This document shows, one piece after another, positions 8,013-16,049 of a stretch of 42,556 nucleotides of DNA; position 1 is the first letter of the stretch, and each line of letters starts with the position of its first letter. The DNA lies in contig CAMVBX010000002.1 in the NCBI GenBank assembly GCA_947165825.1, positions 1-42,556 on the forward strand, written 5' to 3'. Below the pieces are notes generated by a model, which had not been told where the DNA came from, searched no databases, and saw only the letters and a program-made list of their open reading frames with translations. The DNA is from an uncultured Clostridia bacterium (GTDB lineage: Bacteria > Bacillota > Clostridia > Oscillospirales > Oscillospiraceae). The position numbers were made by a program, and so were the translations under genes.

Positions 8013-8540
8013 ATGGCTGTGGAATTGATCAGACCTGCCTTGGCACACAAAGAGCAAGTCATGGAATACAAAACAAAAATGCTTGCCAATCACGATCGCC
8101 TTGACGGATGCGCAGGGCTTGAAGACGTCGCTTCTTTCGAGGAGTGGATTGACTTTGAAAACCGGCTGAAGCAGAAATACGGCGACGGATATGTTCCTTC
8201 GGAGGTGTTTTTGGGCATCCGGAGCGAAGACGAAAAAGTCGTCGGTATCATAGACTACCGACACCCCCTGACCCCTTTCCTGCTGCAATACGGCGGGAAT
8301 ATCGGGTACAGTGTTCTGCCGTCAGAACGCGGGAAGGGATATGCCAGCGAGATGCTGAGGCAAATTCTGTCTGTTTGCCGGGAATACGGGGAAAGAGCAG
8401 TTCTTCTGACCTGCGATCAAAACAATGAAGCCTCCCGGCGTACCATTTTAAAAAACGGCGGAAAGCTGGAAAATGAAGTAACCGATGATTTCGGAATCGA
8501 AAAAAGCGGCATCATCCAGCGATATTGGATAACTCTGTAA
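8013..8540 (+). CDS. GNAT-family N-acetyltransferase
   Basis: 175 aa from the ATG at 8013, preceded by GGGGAAAG and a promoter. The acetyl-CoA binding signature is near residues 104-118: GYSVLPSERGKGYASEML, the Q/R-x-x-G-x-G/A motif A seen as RGKGYA. The NNEASRRTILKNGGK segment is the usual final helix. These enzymes move an acetyl group from acetyl-CoA to an amine; the substrate cannot be told from sequence. It is a stand-alone gene with its own promoter and terminator, in the same lower-GC patch as brnTA. Confidence 0.85.
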   Translation: MAVELIRPALAHKEQVMEYKTKMLANHDRLDGCAGLEDVASFEEWIDFENRLKQKYGDGYVPSEVFLGIRSEDEKVVGIIDYRHPLTPFLLQYGGNIGYSVLPSERGKGYASEMLRQILSVCREYGERAVLLTCDQNNEASRRTILKNGGKLENEVTDDFGIEKSGIIQRYWITL

Positions 8541-8583
8541 ACAGCGGCTTTCAAGCAGTCCCTTTTCTCTCCTGCGCAATACA

Positions 8584-8616
8584 ACGGCGGTGCAAATGCA
8601 CCGCCGTTCTTCGTTT
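8584..8616 (+). terminator. Intrinsic terminator of the GNAT gene
   Basis: A 10-bp stem (8584-8593 with 8598-8607, ACGGCGGTGC/GCACCGCCGT) with a short A-rich loop is followed by TTCTTCGTTT. It begins 43 bp past the stop codon. Confidence 0.8.
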
Positions 8617-8751
8617 CATTATCGTGCGCCGTCTCCGCTGCTTTGCTCCGGATACTGTTCATAACCGATGGTCATCGATGCTCGGGTTTACCCCTTCGCT
8701 GCGGTGCCTTCCCGTATGGGTGGCTCCCTTTTCTTCTGCCATGATCCGGTT

Positions 8752-9756
8752 TCAGACGGGTCCGGCCGTTTCTGTCCGGACTTCGCTCTCCGGCGCATGG
8801 TCGAACTCCCGCCAAAGGTCCGTCAGGGCCCGGCGGTATCCCTCCCCGTCCGTGAACCAGCAGCCCACATGATCTGCCCCGGGGACGACGAAAAGCCGCC
8901 GGGGACCGGCGCAGGCCCGGTAATTCTCAAAGGCCATGTCCGCGGGGACAAAGCGGTCCTTTCCCCCATGTACCAGGAGCACCGGGACGCGGCATTTCTT
9001 CAGGACCTCCACCGTACTGCAGGAGTCCGCCGCTATGCCCAGCTTCCGGCGGAACGCGGCCTCCGCAGCCCGGGTGCCGAAGGGGAGGCGGAGATTGCTT
9101 CGGGTGACATGCTCCAGGATAGCCTTGGGCGAGGTGAAGGCGGAATCCGCGACGATGCCCCGGAGCCGATCCGGCAGGGGCTCCCCCGCCGCCATCAGGA
9201 CGGAGGTCCCGCCCATGGACATACCGATCATGTACAGCGGCAGTCCGGGGCAGCGCTGCGCCAGCCAGTTCAGCCAGTCCGCGCAGTCCAGCCGCTCCAG
9301 GAGGCCGAAGGCGATGTGCTCCCCCTCGCTTCCGTTGGTCCCCCGCTGGTCCACGTACAGCACGCTGCAGCCCTGTTCCTCCAGGAAATCCGCCATCATG
9401 CCAAAGGCCTGGGTCCAGCCGCCCCGCCAGCCATGGACCGCCAGGACGACCCGCCTGGGGGACGCCGCAGGCGCCCAGTGGCCCGCCAGCCGGACACCGT
9501 CCCGGGCGGTGATCTCCACCGGCTCCGTGACCCGTTTTTCCTGGGCCGCCATGGCCTCCTGCAAGGCGGCGGCATAGGCCGGTCCCCCCCGGGAGCCGCT
9601 GATGCGCCGCTCCATGCCCCGGAGGAGCTTCGGCTCCTCCCGGTCCATGCCCGTTTTCATGAGCAGGTCCAGAGCCGCGTAACCCGCCAGTCCCACGAAG
9701 CTGCCCAGCACAAGGCCCGCTCCCGCGGCCAGTATTCCCTTGCCCCGTCCTTTCAT
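8752..9756 (-). CDS. Membrane-anchored alpha/beta hydrolase
   Basis: 334 aa. An N-terminal hydrophobic segment (about 8-32) without a clear cleavage site suggests a membrane anchor. The alpha/beta hydrolase core shows the oxyanion segment HGWRGG (108-113), the nucleophile elbow GMSMGG with Ser180, the acid Asp267 in GGKDRF and His296 in GADHVG. It resembles the YqkD/BEM46-type serine hydrolases; esterase or peptidase substrates are unknown. GGAGAGAAG precedes the ATG. It reads in the same direction as the acs cluster but is separated from it by the hairpin at 9779-9804, so it is probably not co-transcribed at full level. Confidence 0.85.
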   Translation of the reverse strand: MKGRGKGILAAGAGLVLGSFVGLAGYAALDLLMKTGMDREEPKLLRGMERRISGSRGGPAYAAALQEAMAAQEKRVTEPVEITARDGVRLAGHWAPAASPRRVVLAVHGWRGGWTQAFGMMADFLEEQGCSVLYVDQRGTNGSEGEHIAFGLLERLDCADWLNWLAQRCPGLPLYMIGMSMGGTSVLMAAGEPLPDRLRGIVADSAFTSPKAILEHVTRSNLRLPFGTRAAEAAFRRKLGIAADSCSTVEVLKKCRVPVLLVHGGKDRFVPADMAFENYRACAGPRRLFVVPGADHVGCWFTDGEGYRRALTDLWREFDHAPESEVRTETAGPV

Positions 9757-9778
9757 TCTTCTCTCCTTGCTGATCGAA

Positions 9779-9804
9779 CTGCCCGGGCATTCTTGCCCGG
9801 GCAG
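9779..9804 (-). terminator. Hairpin at the end of the acs cluster
   Basis: An 11-bp perfect stem (9779-9789 with 9794-9804) with loop TTCT lies 5 bp past the stop codon of the DUF3786 gene. On the minus strand only TTC follows, so termination would be weak. It marks the end of the carbonyl-branch gene run. Confidence 0.6.
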
Positions 9805-9808
9805 GTTT

Positions 9809-10414
9809 TCAGTTCACGCTTTTCATTTTTCCGATGACGTACTCGCACACCACGACCCGGTCCTCCGCGGAGAACACCGCAGGGAAATTATCCGAAAACA
9901 GGATCTGGGCAGAGGCGGGGAATTCCTCGTCCCCCTCCCAGAGGAAAAAGCGAAGCCAGAGGCCGGGGAGGAATTCCAGGGCGTATCCCAGCCCGCTGCT
10001 CTCCACCTCCAGCCCGCCCAGGGCGAGGCAGGCGGCGGAAAACCGCTCCGGCCTGCTGCCGTACATCCGGCACAGGCGGCTCAGGCAGCGCCCCTTGAAA
10101 TTCGTATCGTATACCTCACCCCAGGGCATCTCCCGGTAGGTCACGTAGGTACTGCTCCTGGGGGCTTTCACCCCCTCCAGAAGATACCTGAGGAACAGGA
10201 TGCGCTGGGTATCCGTCCAGCCCGGATCCGCGAAATCCGGCCAGGTTACGGTCTTCATTTCTCCGCAGATCCGCAGGGTGAACGCTTCCCCGTCCCAGGC
10301 GGCTCCGGTGCGTCCGGCGATTTCCTCCGGATCCCCTGCCCGAAACAGCTCCAGGTAGTGGTTCAGGGGAAGCTCGGTCTTGTTATTGGGATTATAGGGC
10401 GGTTTCTTTTCCAT
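9809..10414 (-). CDS. DUF3786 protein of the corrinoid/acetyl-CoA cluster
   Basis: 201 aa, soluble, matching DUF3786 over most of its length. The C-terminal FPASAQILFSDNFP and AEDRVVVCEYVIGK segments are the most typical part. The family is repeatedly found beside corrinoid-protein and CODH/ACS genes in acetogens, but its biochemical role is unknown. Its ATG lies one base after the stop of the upstream corrinoid activase (TGA-C-ATG), so translation is coupled. That supports a role in the corrinoid or ACS machinery. Confidence 0.82.
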   Translation of the reverse strand: MEKKPPYNPNNKTELPLNHYLELFRAGDPEEIAGRTGAAWDGEAFTLRICGEMKTVTWPDFADPGWTDTQRILFLRYLLEGVKAPRSSTYVTYREMPWGEVYDTNFKGRCLSRLCRMYGSRPERFSAACLALGGLEVESSGLGYALEFLPGLWLRFFLWEGDEEFPASAQILFSDNFPAVFSAEDRVVVCEYVIGKMKSVN

Positions 10415-10415
10415 G

Positions 10416-12350
10416 TCAGTTCAGTTCCTTCTCCACGGACGGGAAAAGGGTATGGTCCGTATGGGGCAGGAAGCAGGCGGATACGAACTCATCCATATAC
10501 TTCGGCTCATTGCTGAGCTCCACGTACATCATGCATTTGCCCAGCTCCTCCGTCTTGGCCCAGGCGCTGCTGCTCAGAAGCACGGCATAGGCCCCGGAAA
10601 GGGACGAATTGCCGATATAATGGAACAGCTCGTGGGGCAGATCCGGGAACATGCCGATGGTGATGGCGTTATGGAAGTCGATGCCGCCGCCGATGCCGCC
10701 AGCGATCCAGAAGCGGCTGATATCCTCCGGACTGACCCCCACCTGCTCCATCAGCAGATGGGCGGCGGAGAAGATGGCGCCCTTGGCCCGGATGAAGTTA
10801 TCCAGGTCCACCTCGTTGATGGTCACATCCCGACCGTCTGCGGCGTCCGCCGCCCAGGCCAGAACGTAGCGGCCCATGCCGTCCTCATCCCGCAGGACCC
10901 GGTCCCCGCTGCGCACGAACTTGCCCCGGGCGTCGATGATCCCCGCCCGGAACAGCTCCGCAACGGTATCGATGATGCCGCTGCCGCAGAGACCACGAGG
11001 TTTCTGCCCCGGCTCGCCGATGACGTCCAGCGTGGGCTCCATGGTGGCCTTGTCGATCTTCACGGCCTCGATGGCTCCGTCCGTCGCCCGCATGCCGCAG
11101 GAGATATCTCCCCCCTCAAAGGCGGGACCGGCGGAGCAGGCGCAGCAGAGCATATATTCCCCGTTGCCCAGGACCAGCTCGCCATTGGTGCCCAGGTCGA
11201 TGAAAAGGCTCAGCTCATCGGACTCCCACAGGGAGCTGGCCAGGACGCCGGCGGTGATATCTCCCCCCACGTAGCTGCCCACGTTGGGGGTGATCACCAG
11301 CTCCGCGGCGGGACTGAGGCCCGGAATGACCTCCGAAGCCCGAAGGGTCTCGCAGCGGAAGAAGCTGGGGACAAAGGGCTCCATCCGGATCGGGTCTGCG
11401 TAGAGACCCAGGAGCAGATGATTCATGGTGGTGTTCCCGGCGATGCTTACCCGATAGATCCGGTCCAGGGGTATGCCGGAATCCCGGCACATGGCGGCGA
11501 TCAGCGGGACGAGGGTCTCCTCCGCCACCGCCTTTTTCAGCCGCTGGGAGCCGCCGGGACGAGTGGACTCGATGATGCGGCTGATCACGTCGGCGCCGAA
11601 GCGGATCTGTCCGTTGCCGGCGGAAGCCCGGGCCAGCAGGGTACCGTCCTCCAAATCCGCCAGAGCGGCGGAAACGGTGGTGGTGCCGATGTCGATGGCC
11701 AGACCGCAGGCGGGATGCTCCAGCCCGGGAGCGTGAATATCCGCCACCTGGACGGCGCCGCCATGCTTCCGCAGAACGCAGGTCAGGCGATAATCGTTTT
11801 CCCGCAGGAGGGCAGCCAGCTTTTTCAGCGTGGTGAGGGACAGGGTGACCCGCTCCGCGCCAAGTTCCGCCATCAGCGCCCGTTCCAGGCGCTCATTATC
11901 CGGCATGGTATCCTCCAGGGTGGCGGGTTCCAGAACGACCTCCCGCACCGTAAGGGCAGGCTCCTCCATAACCCCCGCGGCCTTCAGGTCCCGCTGCACC
12001 GCCTCAAAGGCGCCCCGGACCGTGGGGTCCGAAAGATCGGCTGTGCGGATGCCGGTCCGGTAAGCGGAGGCGGTTTCCGGTACCTCCACCGCCGTATCCC
12101 CCGTCACCCGGGTGCAGCAGGCAAGCCGCCAGCCGGCGGCATAATCCTCCCGGCTCAGGTGGGGATTCTGTTCCATCTCCGGCTCTCCGGACAGAAGCCG
12201 TACCCGGCATTTGCCGCAGGTACCGCTGCCGCCGCATGGGGCGTCGATGGCCACGCCGGCCTGCTTCGCAACCTCCAGCAGGGTCAGGCCCGCCGGGACT
12301 TCGGTGCGGATCTCTTCGCCATGGGCGTAGCGGAAGGTCACAATGGGCAT
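10416..12350 (-). CDS. acsV: ATP-dependent corrinoid activase (RACo/AcsV type, DUF4445)
   Basis: 644 aa. The N-terminal 2Fe-2S ferredoxin domain has C39, C45, C48 and C78/C79 (DAPCGGSGTCGKC). It is followed by a linker and a large ASKHA-type ATPase domain with AIDIGTTTVSAAL near 220 and DLGTNGE in the middle. This is the architecture of RACo, which uses ATP to re-reduce inactive cob(II)amide on the corrinoid iron-sulfur protein to cob(I)amide so that it can accept a methyl group again. Its substrate, AcsC/AcsD, is encoded upstream in the same run. AAGGAGG ten bases before the ATG sets the start. Confidence 0.9.
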   Translation of the reverse strand: MPIVTFRYAHGEEIRTEVPAGLTLLEVAKQAGVAIDAPCGGSGTCGKCRVRLLSGEPEMEQNPHLSREDYAAGWRLACCTRVTGDTAVEVPETASAYRTGIRTADLSDPTVRGAFEAVQRDLKAAGVMEEPALTVREVVLEPATLEDTMPDNERLERALMAELGAERVTLSLTTLKKLAALLRENDYRLTCVLRKHGGAVQVADIHAPGLEHPACGLAIDIGTTTVSAALADLEDGTLLARASAGNGQIRFGADVISRIIESTRPGGSQRLKKAVAEETLVPLIAAMCRDSGIPLDRIYRVSIAGNTTMNHLLLGLYADPIRMEPFVPSFFRCETLRASEVIPGLSPAAELVITPNVGSYVGGDITAGVLASSLWESDELSLFIDLGTNGELVLGNGEYMLCCACSAGPAFEGGDISCGMRATDGAIEAVKIDKATMEPTLDVIGEPGQKPRGLCGSGIIDTVAELFRAGIIDARGKFVRSGDRVLRDEDGMGRYVLAWAADAADGRDVTINEVDLDNFIRAKGAIFSAAHLLMEQVGVSPEDISRFWIAGGIGGGIDFHNAITIGMFPDLPHELFHYIGNSSLSGAYAVLLSSSAWAKTEELGKCMMYVELSNEPKYMDEFVSACFLPHTDHTLFPSVEKELN

Positions 12351-12366
12351 GGTCGGTCGTCCTCCT

Positions 12367-13137
12367 TCAGAAATTCAGCTTGTCCAGCGCGGCGTACAGG
12401 GTCTTCTTGAAGGGGTCCTCCTCCGGCAGGTTCACCGTGGGGATCCCGTCGGAGTCGTATTCATAAATGGTATCGTCGTGGGGCAGGACGCAGAGCAGAT
12501 CCATGCCCGCCTTCCGGACCTCCTCCAGAACGCCCTCGGAGGCCACCCCTCCGGGGGCCCGGTTGATGATGAGCTTGATCTCCTTCGCCCCGATATCCAG
12601 GGATTTGGTCAGCTCGAAGATCCGGGCGGCTGCCTGGACGCCCCGGCGGGAACAGTCGCTCACCAGGATGACCGTATCCACCTTGGGCAGGATGCCCCGG
12701 CTGATATGCTCCATGCCGGCTTCATTGTCCACCACCACGTAGCGGTAGTTCCCGGCATACTTGGCCACCTGGGCGGTGAGGATGCCGTTGACGTAGCAGT
12801 AGCAGCCGCGGCCCTGGGTCCGGCCCATCACCAGCATGTCAAAGTCGTCCCCCTCCACCAGGGCGTCCGCGAACTTCATTTCTGCGAACTCCTGCTTGGT
12901 CATGCCCACGGGGACCGGGCTGGGATCGGCAATGTCGGAGCGGGCGACGTCCTCCCGGATGTCGCCCAGGGTCATCTCCACCTCAACCCCCAGGACCTCG
13001 TTGAGGTTGGAGTTGGCATCTGCGTCCACGGCCAGGACGGGGCCCTGGTTCTTGGCGCAGAGATACTGGATCAGCAGGCCGCAGACGGTGGTTTTTCCCA
13101 CGCCGCCCTTTCCTGCCAGAGCAATGGTCTGAGTCAT
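12367..13137 (-). CDS. Second CooC-type nickel-insertion ATPase
   Basis: 256 aa from the ATG preceded by GGGAGGG. The P-loop GKGGVGKTT is at 9-17, and C112-x-C114 (GCYCY) is the metal-binding pair of CooC-family MinD/SIMIBI ATPases, in which a dimer bridges Ni or Zn. VVVDNEAGMEH in the middle is the family's switch region. These ATPases load nickel into the C-cluster of CODH or the A-cluster of ACS. With another CooC at 16050, one copy may serve CooS and the other AcsB (an AcsF-like role); which does which is not shown by the sequence. It lies 16 bp upstream of the activase. Confidence 0.87.
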   Translation of the reverse strand: MTQTIALAGKGGVGKTTVCGLLIQYLCAKNQGPVLAVDADANSNLNEVLGVEVEMTLGDIREDVARSDIADPSPVPVGMTKQEFAEMKFADALVEGDDFDMLVMGRTQGRGCYCYVNGILTAQVAKYAGNYRYVVVDNEAGMEHISRGILPKVDTVILVSDCSRRGVQAAARIFELTKSLDIGAKEIKLIINRAPGGVASEGVLEEVRKAGMDLLCVLPHDDTIYEYDSDGIPTVNLPEEDPFKKTLYAALDKLNF

Positions 13138-13203
13138 GGTAATCCCTCCCATAGTGGAAAGTCCCCCGCCGCAGGCGGAGGGAAGGCACGGCCGTTCCCC
13201 GGG

Positions 13204-13425
13204 TCAATCCGCCGGGGTCAGCTCGTACACGGTAAGCAGATTGGCGGATACCACCCGGTAACGGATACCGCCCGGGATATCCTCCCGGTCATAGATATCC
13301 GCATTGGGGGATTTCTGGCGGATCCACTGATCCGGATCCGTCATTTCCGCTTCCTCGAAAAACACGTCCCGCATCTGGTTTGCCTTGCAGGTGTTCTCGA
13401 TCTTGTATACGACCTCGTACAGCAT
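13204..13425 (-). CDS. Small unknown protein coupled to CooT
   Basis: 73 aa, acidic, no membrane segment. One Cys at position 13 (KIENTCKANQMRD) and a central EEAEMTDPDQW segment are the notable features. I do not recognise the family. Its ATG directly follows the TGA of cooT with no intervening base, so it is almost certainly translated by coupling with cooT. Its place between two nickel-handling genes inside the CODH/ACS run suggests a part in maturation; this is inference from context only. Confidence 0.65.
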   Translation of the reverse strand: MLYEVVYKIENTCKANQMRDVFFEEAEMTDPDQWIRQKSPNADIYDREDIPGGIRYRVVSANLLTVYELTPAD

Positions 13426-13614
13426 TCAGGCCACCCGGATGATGACCGTGCCGCCGGTCAGATCGATGAAGCTCAGGGTGCCGGGGACCTCCGTCTCCGT
13501 TCCCATCACGTCCGTCAGGACCACCGAATCCCCCTTCACGTCGATCTTGGAGACGTAACGGGCGATGACGGCGTCCTCATCCTTGCTGTTCTTGTAAGCG
13601 GTGGAAAGGCACAT
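13426..13614 (-). CDS. cooT: CooT-family nickel-binding protein
   Basis: 62 aa, the CooT size. It starts MCLSTAY, with the conserved Cys2 that binds nickel at the CooT dimer interface, and continues with the family's small beta-barrel pattern (VSKIDVKGDSVVLTDVMG, then LSFIDLTGGTVIIR). CooT is a nickel chaperone for CO dehydrogenase, known from Rhodospirillum rubrum with CooC and CooJ. AGGAGGA seven bases before the ATG is an excellent ribosome site. It is separated from acsB by the structured repeat at 13647-13866. Confidence 0.87.
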   Translation of the reverse strand: MCLSTAYKNSKDEDAVIARYVSKIDVKGDSVVLTDVMGTETEVPGTLSFIDLTGGTVIIRVA

Positions 13615-13646
13615 GTTTGAATCCTCCTATCGGCAAAAGGCAAAAG

Positions 13647-13671
13647 GAGCGGACCGGTTTGCGGTCCGCTC
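13647..13671. repeat. Left flanking hairpin of the 168-bp element
   Basis: Stem 13647-13656 with 13662-13671 (10 bp), loop GTTTG. It is identical, except for one loop base, to the hairpin at 13842-13866, and in the same orientation. The pair brackets the repeat element. Confidence 0.6.
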
Positions 13672-13675
13672 AGGT

Positions 13676-13843
13676 TGTAGACAAACCAGTAAACGGGACG
13701 AAACCGGAAAGGAAGATAGGGTGAAAGAAACCCATCAGGGGTGTCTTTCGCGTTCAATCATCAGTTTTTCGAACAATCTCTTCCATATTCTTTGTTCGAA
13801 AAACTTGCTTCAGCGGGGCGACAAGACTTTGTCGCCCCGCTGA
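13676..13843. repeat. Dispersed 168-bp structured repeat, copy A
   Basis: This aligns without gaps to 24054-24221, also 168 bp. It contains two perfect 14-bp hairpins: 13763-13776 with 13792-13805 (AGTTTTTCGAACAA arms) and 13811-13824 with 13829-13842 (CAGCGGGGCGACAA arms). The element lies between acsB and cooT inside the carbonyl-branch cluster. I see no transposase. The small open frames across it differ at many codons between the copies, so I treat it as non-coding. Confidence 0.75.
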
Positions 13844-13866
13844 GCGGACCGGATTGCGGTCCGCTC
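13842..13866. repeat. Right flanking hairpin of the 168-bp element
   Basis: Stem 13842-13851 with 13857-13866 (10 bp), loop GATTG, 36 bp past the acsB stop codon on the minus strand. It differs from the hairpin at 13647-13671 by one loop base. Confidence 0.6.
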
Positions 13867-13902
13867 CCCGGTTGGTTCGCGTTCGGGTTTCTTCGCCGAA
13901 GT

Positions 13903-16047
13903 TTACAGCATGGGCTCCATGGCCAGAGCCGGATGGCCCTTCTCCGCCAGGAACTCGATCATCTTATCCAGATCGTCCGCGCTGGCGGCAACGGTCTCAT
14001 CGCAGATCATATCCGTGAAGTTCTCGATCCCGTACAGCTCCTCGGCCGCCTTGTTCACCCGGGCCGCCACCTTTTCCTTCAGGGCGGCGGGCATCCACAC
14101 GATGCGCTGAATGCCGCCCTCAGCCCGCATGAACTTCTTGGAGCCGATGAACTGGACGCCGTGGCCCATGAAGCCGGGGGTCTGCTCGCCGCCGCCGGTC
14201 ATGGAGGCCAGCTCGGCGAAGGTCATGCCGATGGGAGTGGAGCCGGCGTATTCCCGGTTCACGATGACCACGCCGTTGGAAGCGGGCTCCAGGCCGCAGA
14301 TGCATTCGAAGCAGCCGCAGGAGGTCATGGGATCCTGGATGATGGAATAGAGGGTTACGGACTCCAGGTGACCCTGGGAGTATTCCTTCACCGCCCGGTT
14401 CACATCCGGCCAGATGCCGATGGTCTCGTCGACGCAGTTCTCCTTGGAGACGATCTGGCAGGGGCCGTTGGGATTCAGGTGGTTGGTCGCCTTGGCGTCC
14501 AGCCAGGAAACGGCACCGCAGAGGCCGAGCCGCTCGGGGGTGACGATGCACACGTGGCTGGGGGAGAAGGACTGGCACAGGGTGCAGGTGTAGAACACGT
14601 CCGCAGCCTCGTCCGTCAGGCTGGCCAGGCGGGCATCACGGGCATCGTACACGGGAGTGGCAAGCTCCTTGCGCAGCCGGGTGCATTCCGCGGGGTCGGT
14701 ATAGATGGTGACCTGGCAGCGGTCCACCACGGTGTCGTAGTCGCCCTTGATCTTGGCGTAGAGCATTTCGCCGAAATGCTTCGCCCGGAGGCCGTTGTTG
14801 TAGGCGGCCTTGCTGATGCGGATACGGATCTGGTCGCGCTGGCCGGTGTGCATGACACCTTCCATGCAGTTGATCCAGCTGTGGAACTTCCGCTCGAACA
14901 CGGGCTCGAAGTCGGACTGCATCTTCTTGCCGCCCACTTCGGCGACCATGGCGATCTGGCTCATGACGCCGGGCTCCAGCTCGTCGAAATCGGGTCCCAC
15001 GACGGTGATCTTGTGGTCCTCGATATCCCGCACGTCCTTCATCTGCACCAGCTCGAAGCAGTCCACCCGGGCGCCGTACATCTCCGCCTGGACGTCCTTC
15101 TTCCGGATGATCTCGCCCTCGAACGCGCTGTTGAAGGCCACGGGGATATCCATCTGGGTGACCTTGATCTTCACGTCGCGGGCTTCCAGAGAGGTCTCGA
15201 TGAAGTCCTTGGTGTCGGGCTGAATGATCAGGCTCTTGGGCACCTGATAAAGGTCTTCCTTATCGTTGGTGATGACGGGGAAGCCCAGGGCGATGGCGCC
15301 GCCGCCGCAGGCCACGGTGAGATCGTCCACCGGGGCATAGGCGTTCACGAAGGCGAAGATGCGCTCCAGGGTGTAGGTGTTCATGGCCCAATAATCCCCA
15401 GGCTGGATATTGCCGAAGATCATGGCCGCCCGCATGACCAGGCTGATGACGTGGCTGACGCTCCAGATATCCGGGCCGACCTCCACGATGCGGACCTTGA
15501 AGCCCATGGAAATGCCCATGCGCTTGGCCTGCTCGATGATGCCGCCGATGAGGAACACAAAGATGCCGCGGCTCTGATAGCCCTTGATGGTGTCCCGGGC
15601 CTCCTCGTCGGAGGGGGCGGGGCCGATGAGCACGGTGAAGCCGGGGATATCCTGGGTGACCAGGGGCACGCCCAGTTCACGCACCTCGGCGTCGCTCATG
15701 TGGCCGTGGTACTCGCCCTTGTAGGGGGCGGGATCCTCCACGTACTTGCAGGCCTCGATGATCTCGGCGGCCATGGCGGTGGCGATGCCGGAGGTGAAAA
15801 TGGCATGGGTCTTCTGATCCCGGGCCATCATTTCCTTGATGGGCCCGTCCAGAGCGGCCTTCAGGTCCGCCAGAGTGCTGACCTTCTTGCCGGTGTACTG
15901 CAGGACACAGGCGCAGTTGTACGCCGTATCCGGGAACTGCATGGTATGGTCAGCGCCGTATTTTGCGATGGCCTCGTCCAGATCGTGGACCGCCTTCGCG
16001 TACATCTCGTCGCTGCCCTTGAATACTCGGTCAAATAAGCGCCTCAC
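13903..16047 (-). CDS. acsB: Acetyl-CoA synthase, ACS beta subunit of CODH/ACS
   Basis: 714 aa, full length. This enzyme makes acetyl-CoA from CO, a methyl group delivered by the corrinoid protein, and CoA at the Ni-Ni-Fe4S4 A-cluster. All six cluster ligands are present: C488, C491, C500, C510, C577 and C579 (TCTLCQSF, HVC, GLC, SCGCFEC). They have exactly the spacing of the Moorella enzyme (506, 509, 518, 528, 595, 597). The N-terminal CO-tunnel domain is complete. The start is GTG with AGGAGG eight bases upstream, lying inside the last codons of cooC, so the genes are coupled (2-bp gap). Confidence 0.97.
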   Translation of the reverse strand: MRRLFDRVFKGSDEMYAKAVHDLDEAIAKYGADHTMQFPDTAYNCACVLQYTGKKVSTLADLKAALDGPIKEMMARDQKTHAIFTSGIATAMAAEIIEACKYVEDPAPYKGEYHGHMSDAEVRELGVPLVTQDIPGFTVLIGPAPSDEEARDTIKGYQSRGIFVFLIGGIIEQAKRMGISMGFKVRIVEVGPDIWSVSHVISLVMRAAMIFGNIQPGDYWAMNTYTLERIFAFVNAYAPVDDLTVACGGGAIALGFPVITNDKEDLYQVPKSLIIQPDTKDFIETSLEARDVKIKVTQMDIPVAFNSAFEGEIIRKKDVQAEMYGARVDCFELVQMKDVRDIEDHKITVVGPDFDELEPGVMSQIAMVAEVGGKKMQSDFEPVFERKFHSWINCMEGVMHTGQRDQIRIRISKAAYNNGLRAKHFGEMLYAKIKGDYDTVVDRCQVTIYTDPAECTRLRKELATPVYDARDARLASLTDEAADVFYTCTLCQSFSPSHVCIVTPERLGLCGAVSWLDAKATNHLNPNGPCQIVSKENCVDETIGIWPDVNRAVKEYSQGHLESVTLYSIIQDPMTSCGCFECICGLEPASNGVVIVNREYAGSTPIGMTFAELASMTGGGEQTPGFMGHGVQFIGSKKFMRAEGGIQRIVWMPAALKEKVAARVNKAAEELYGIENFTDMICDETVAASADDLDKMIEFLAEKGHPALAMEPML

Positions 16048-16049
16048 GC

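Noticed and set aside
13536..13757. Small similar open frames (beginning NAKDTP) in repeat copies A and B, minus strand
   Set aside because: They start at TTG without a good ribosome site. Differences between the copies are not silent, while the hairpins are kept, so the repeat looks non-coding.
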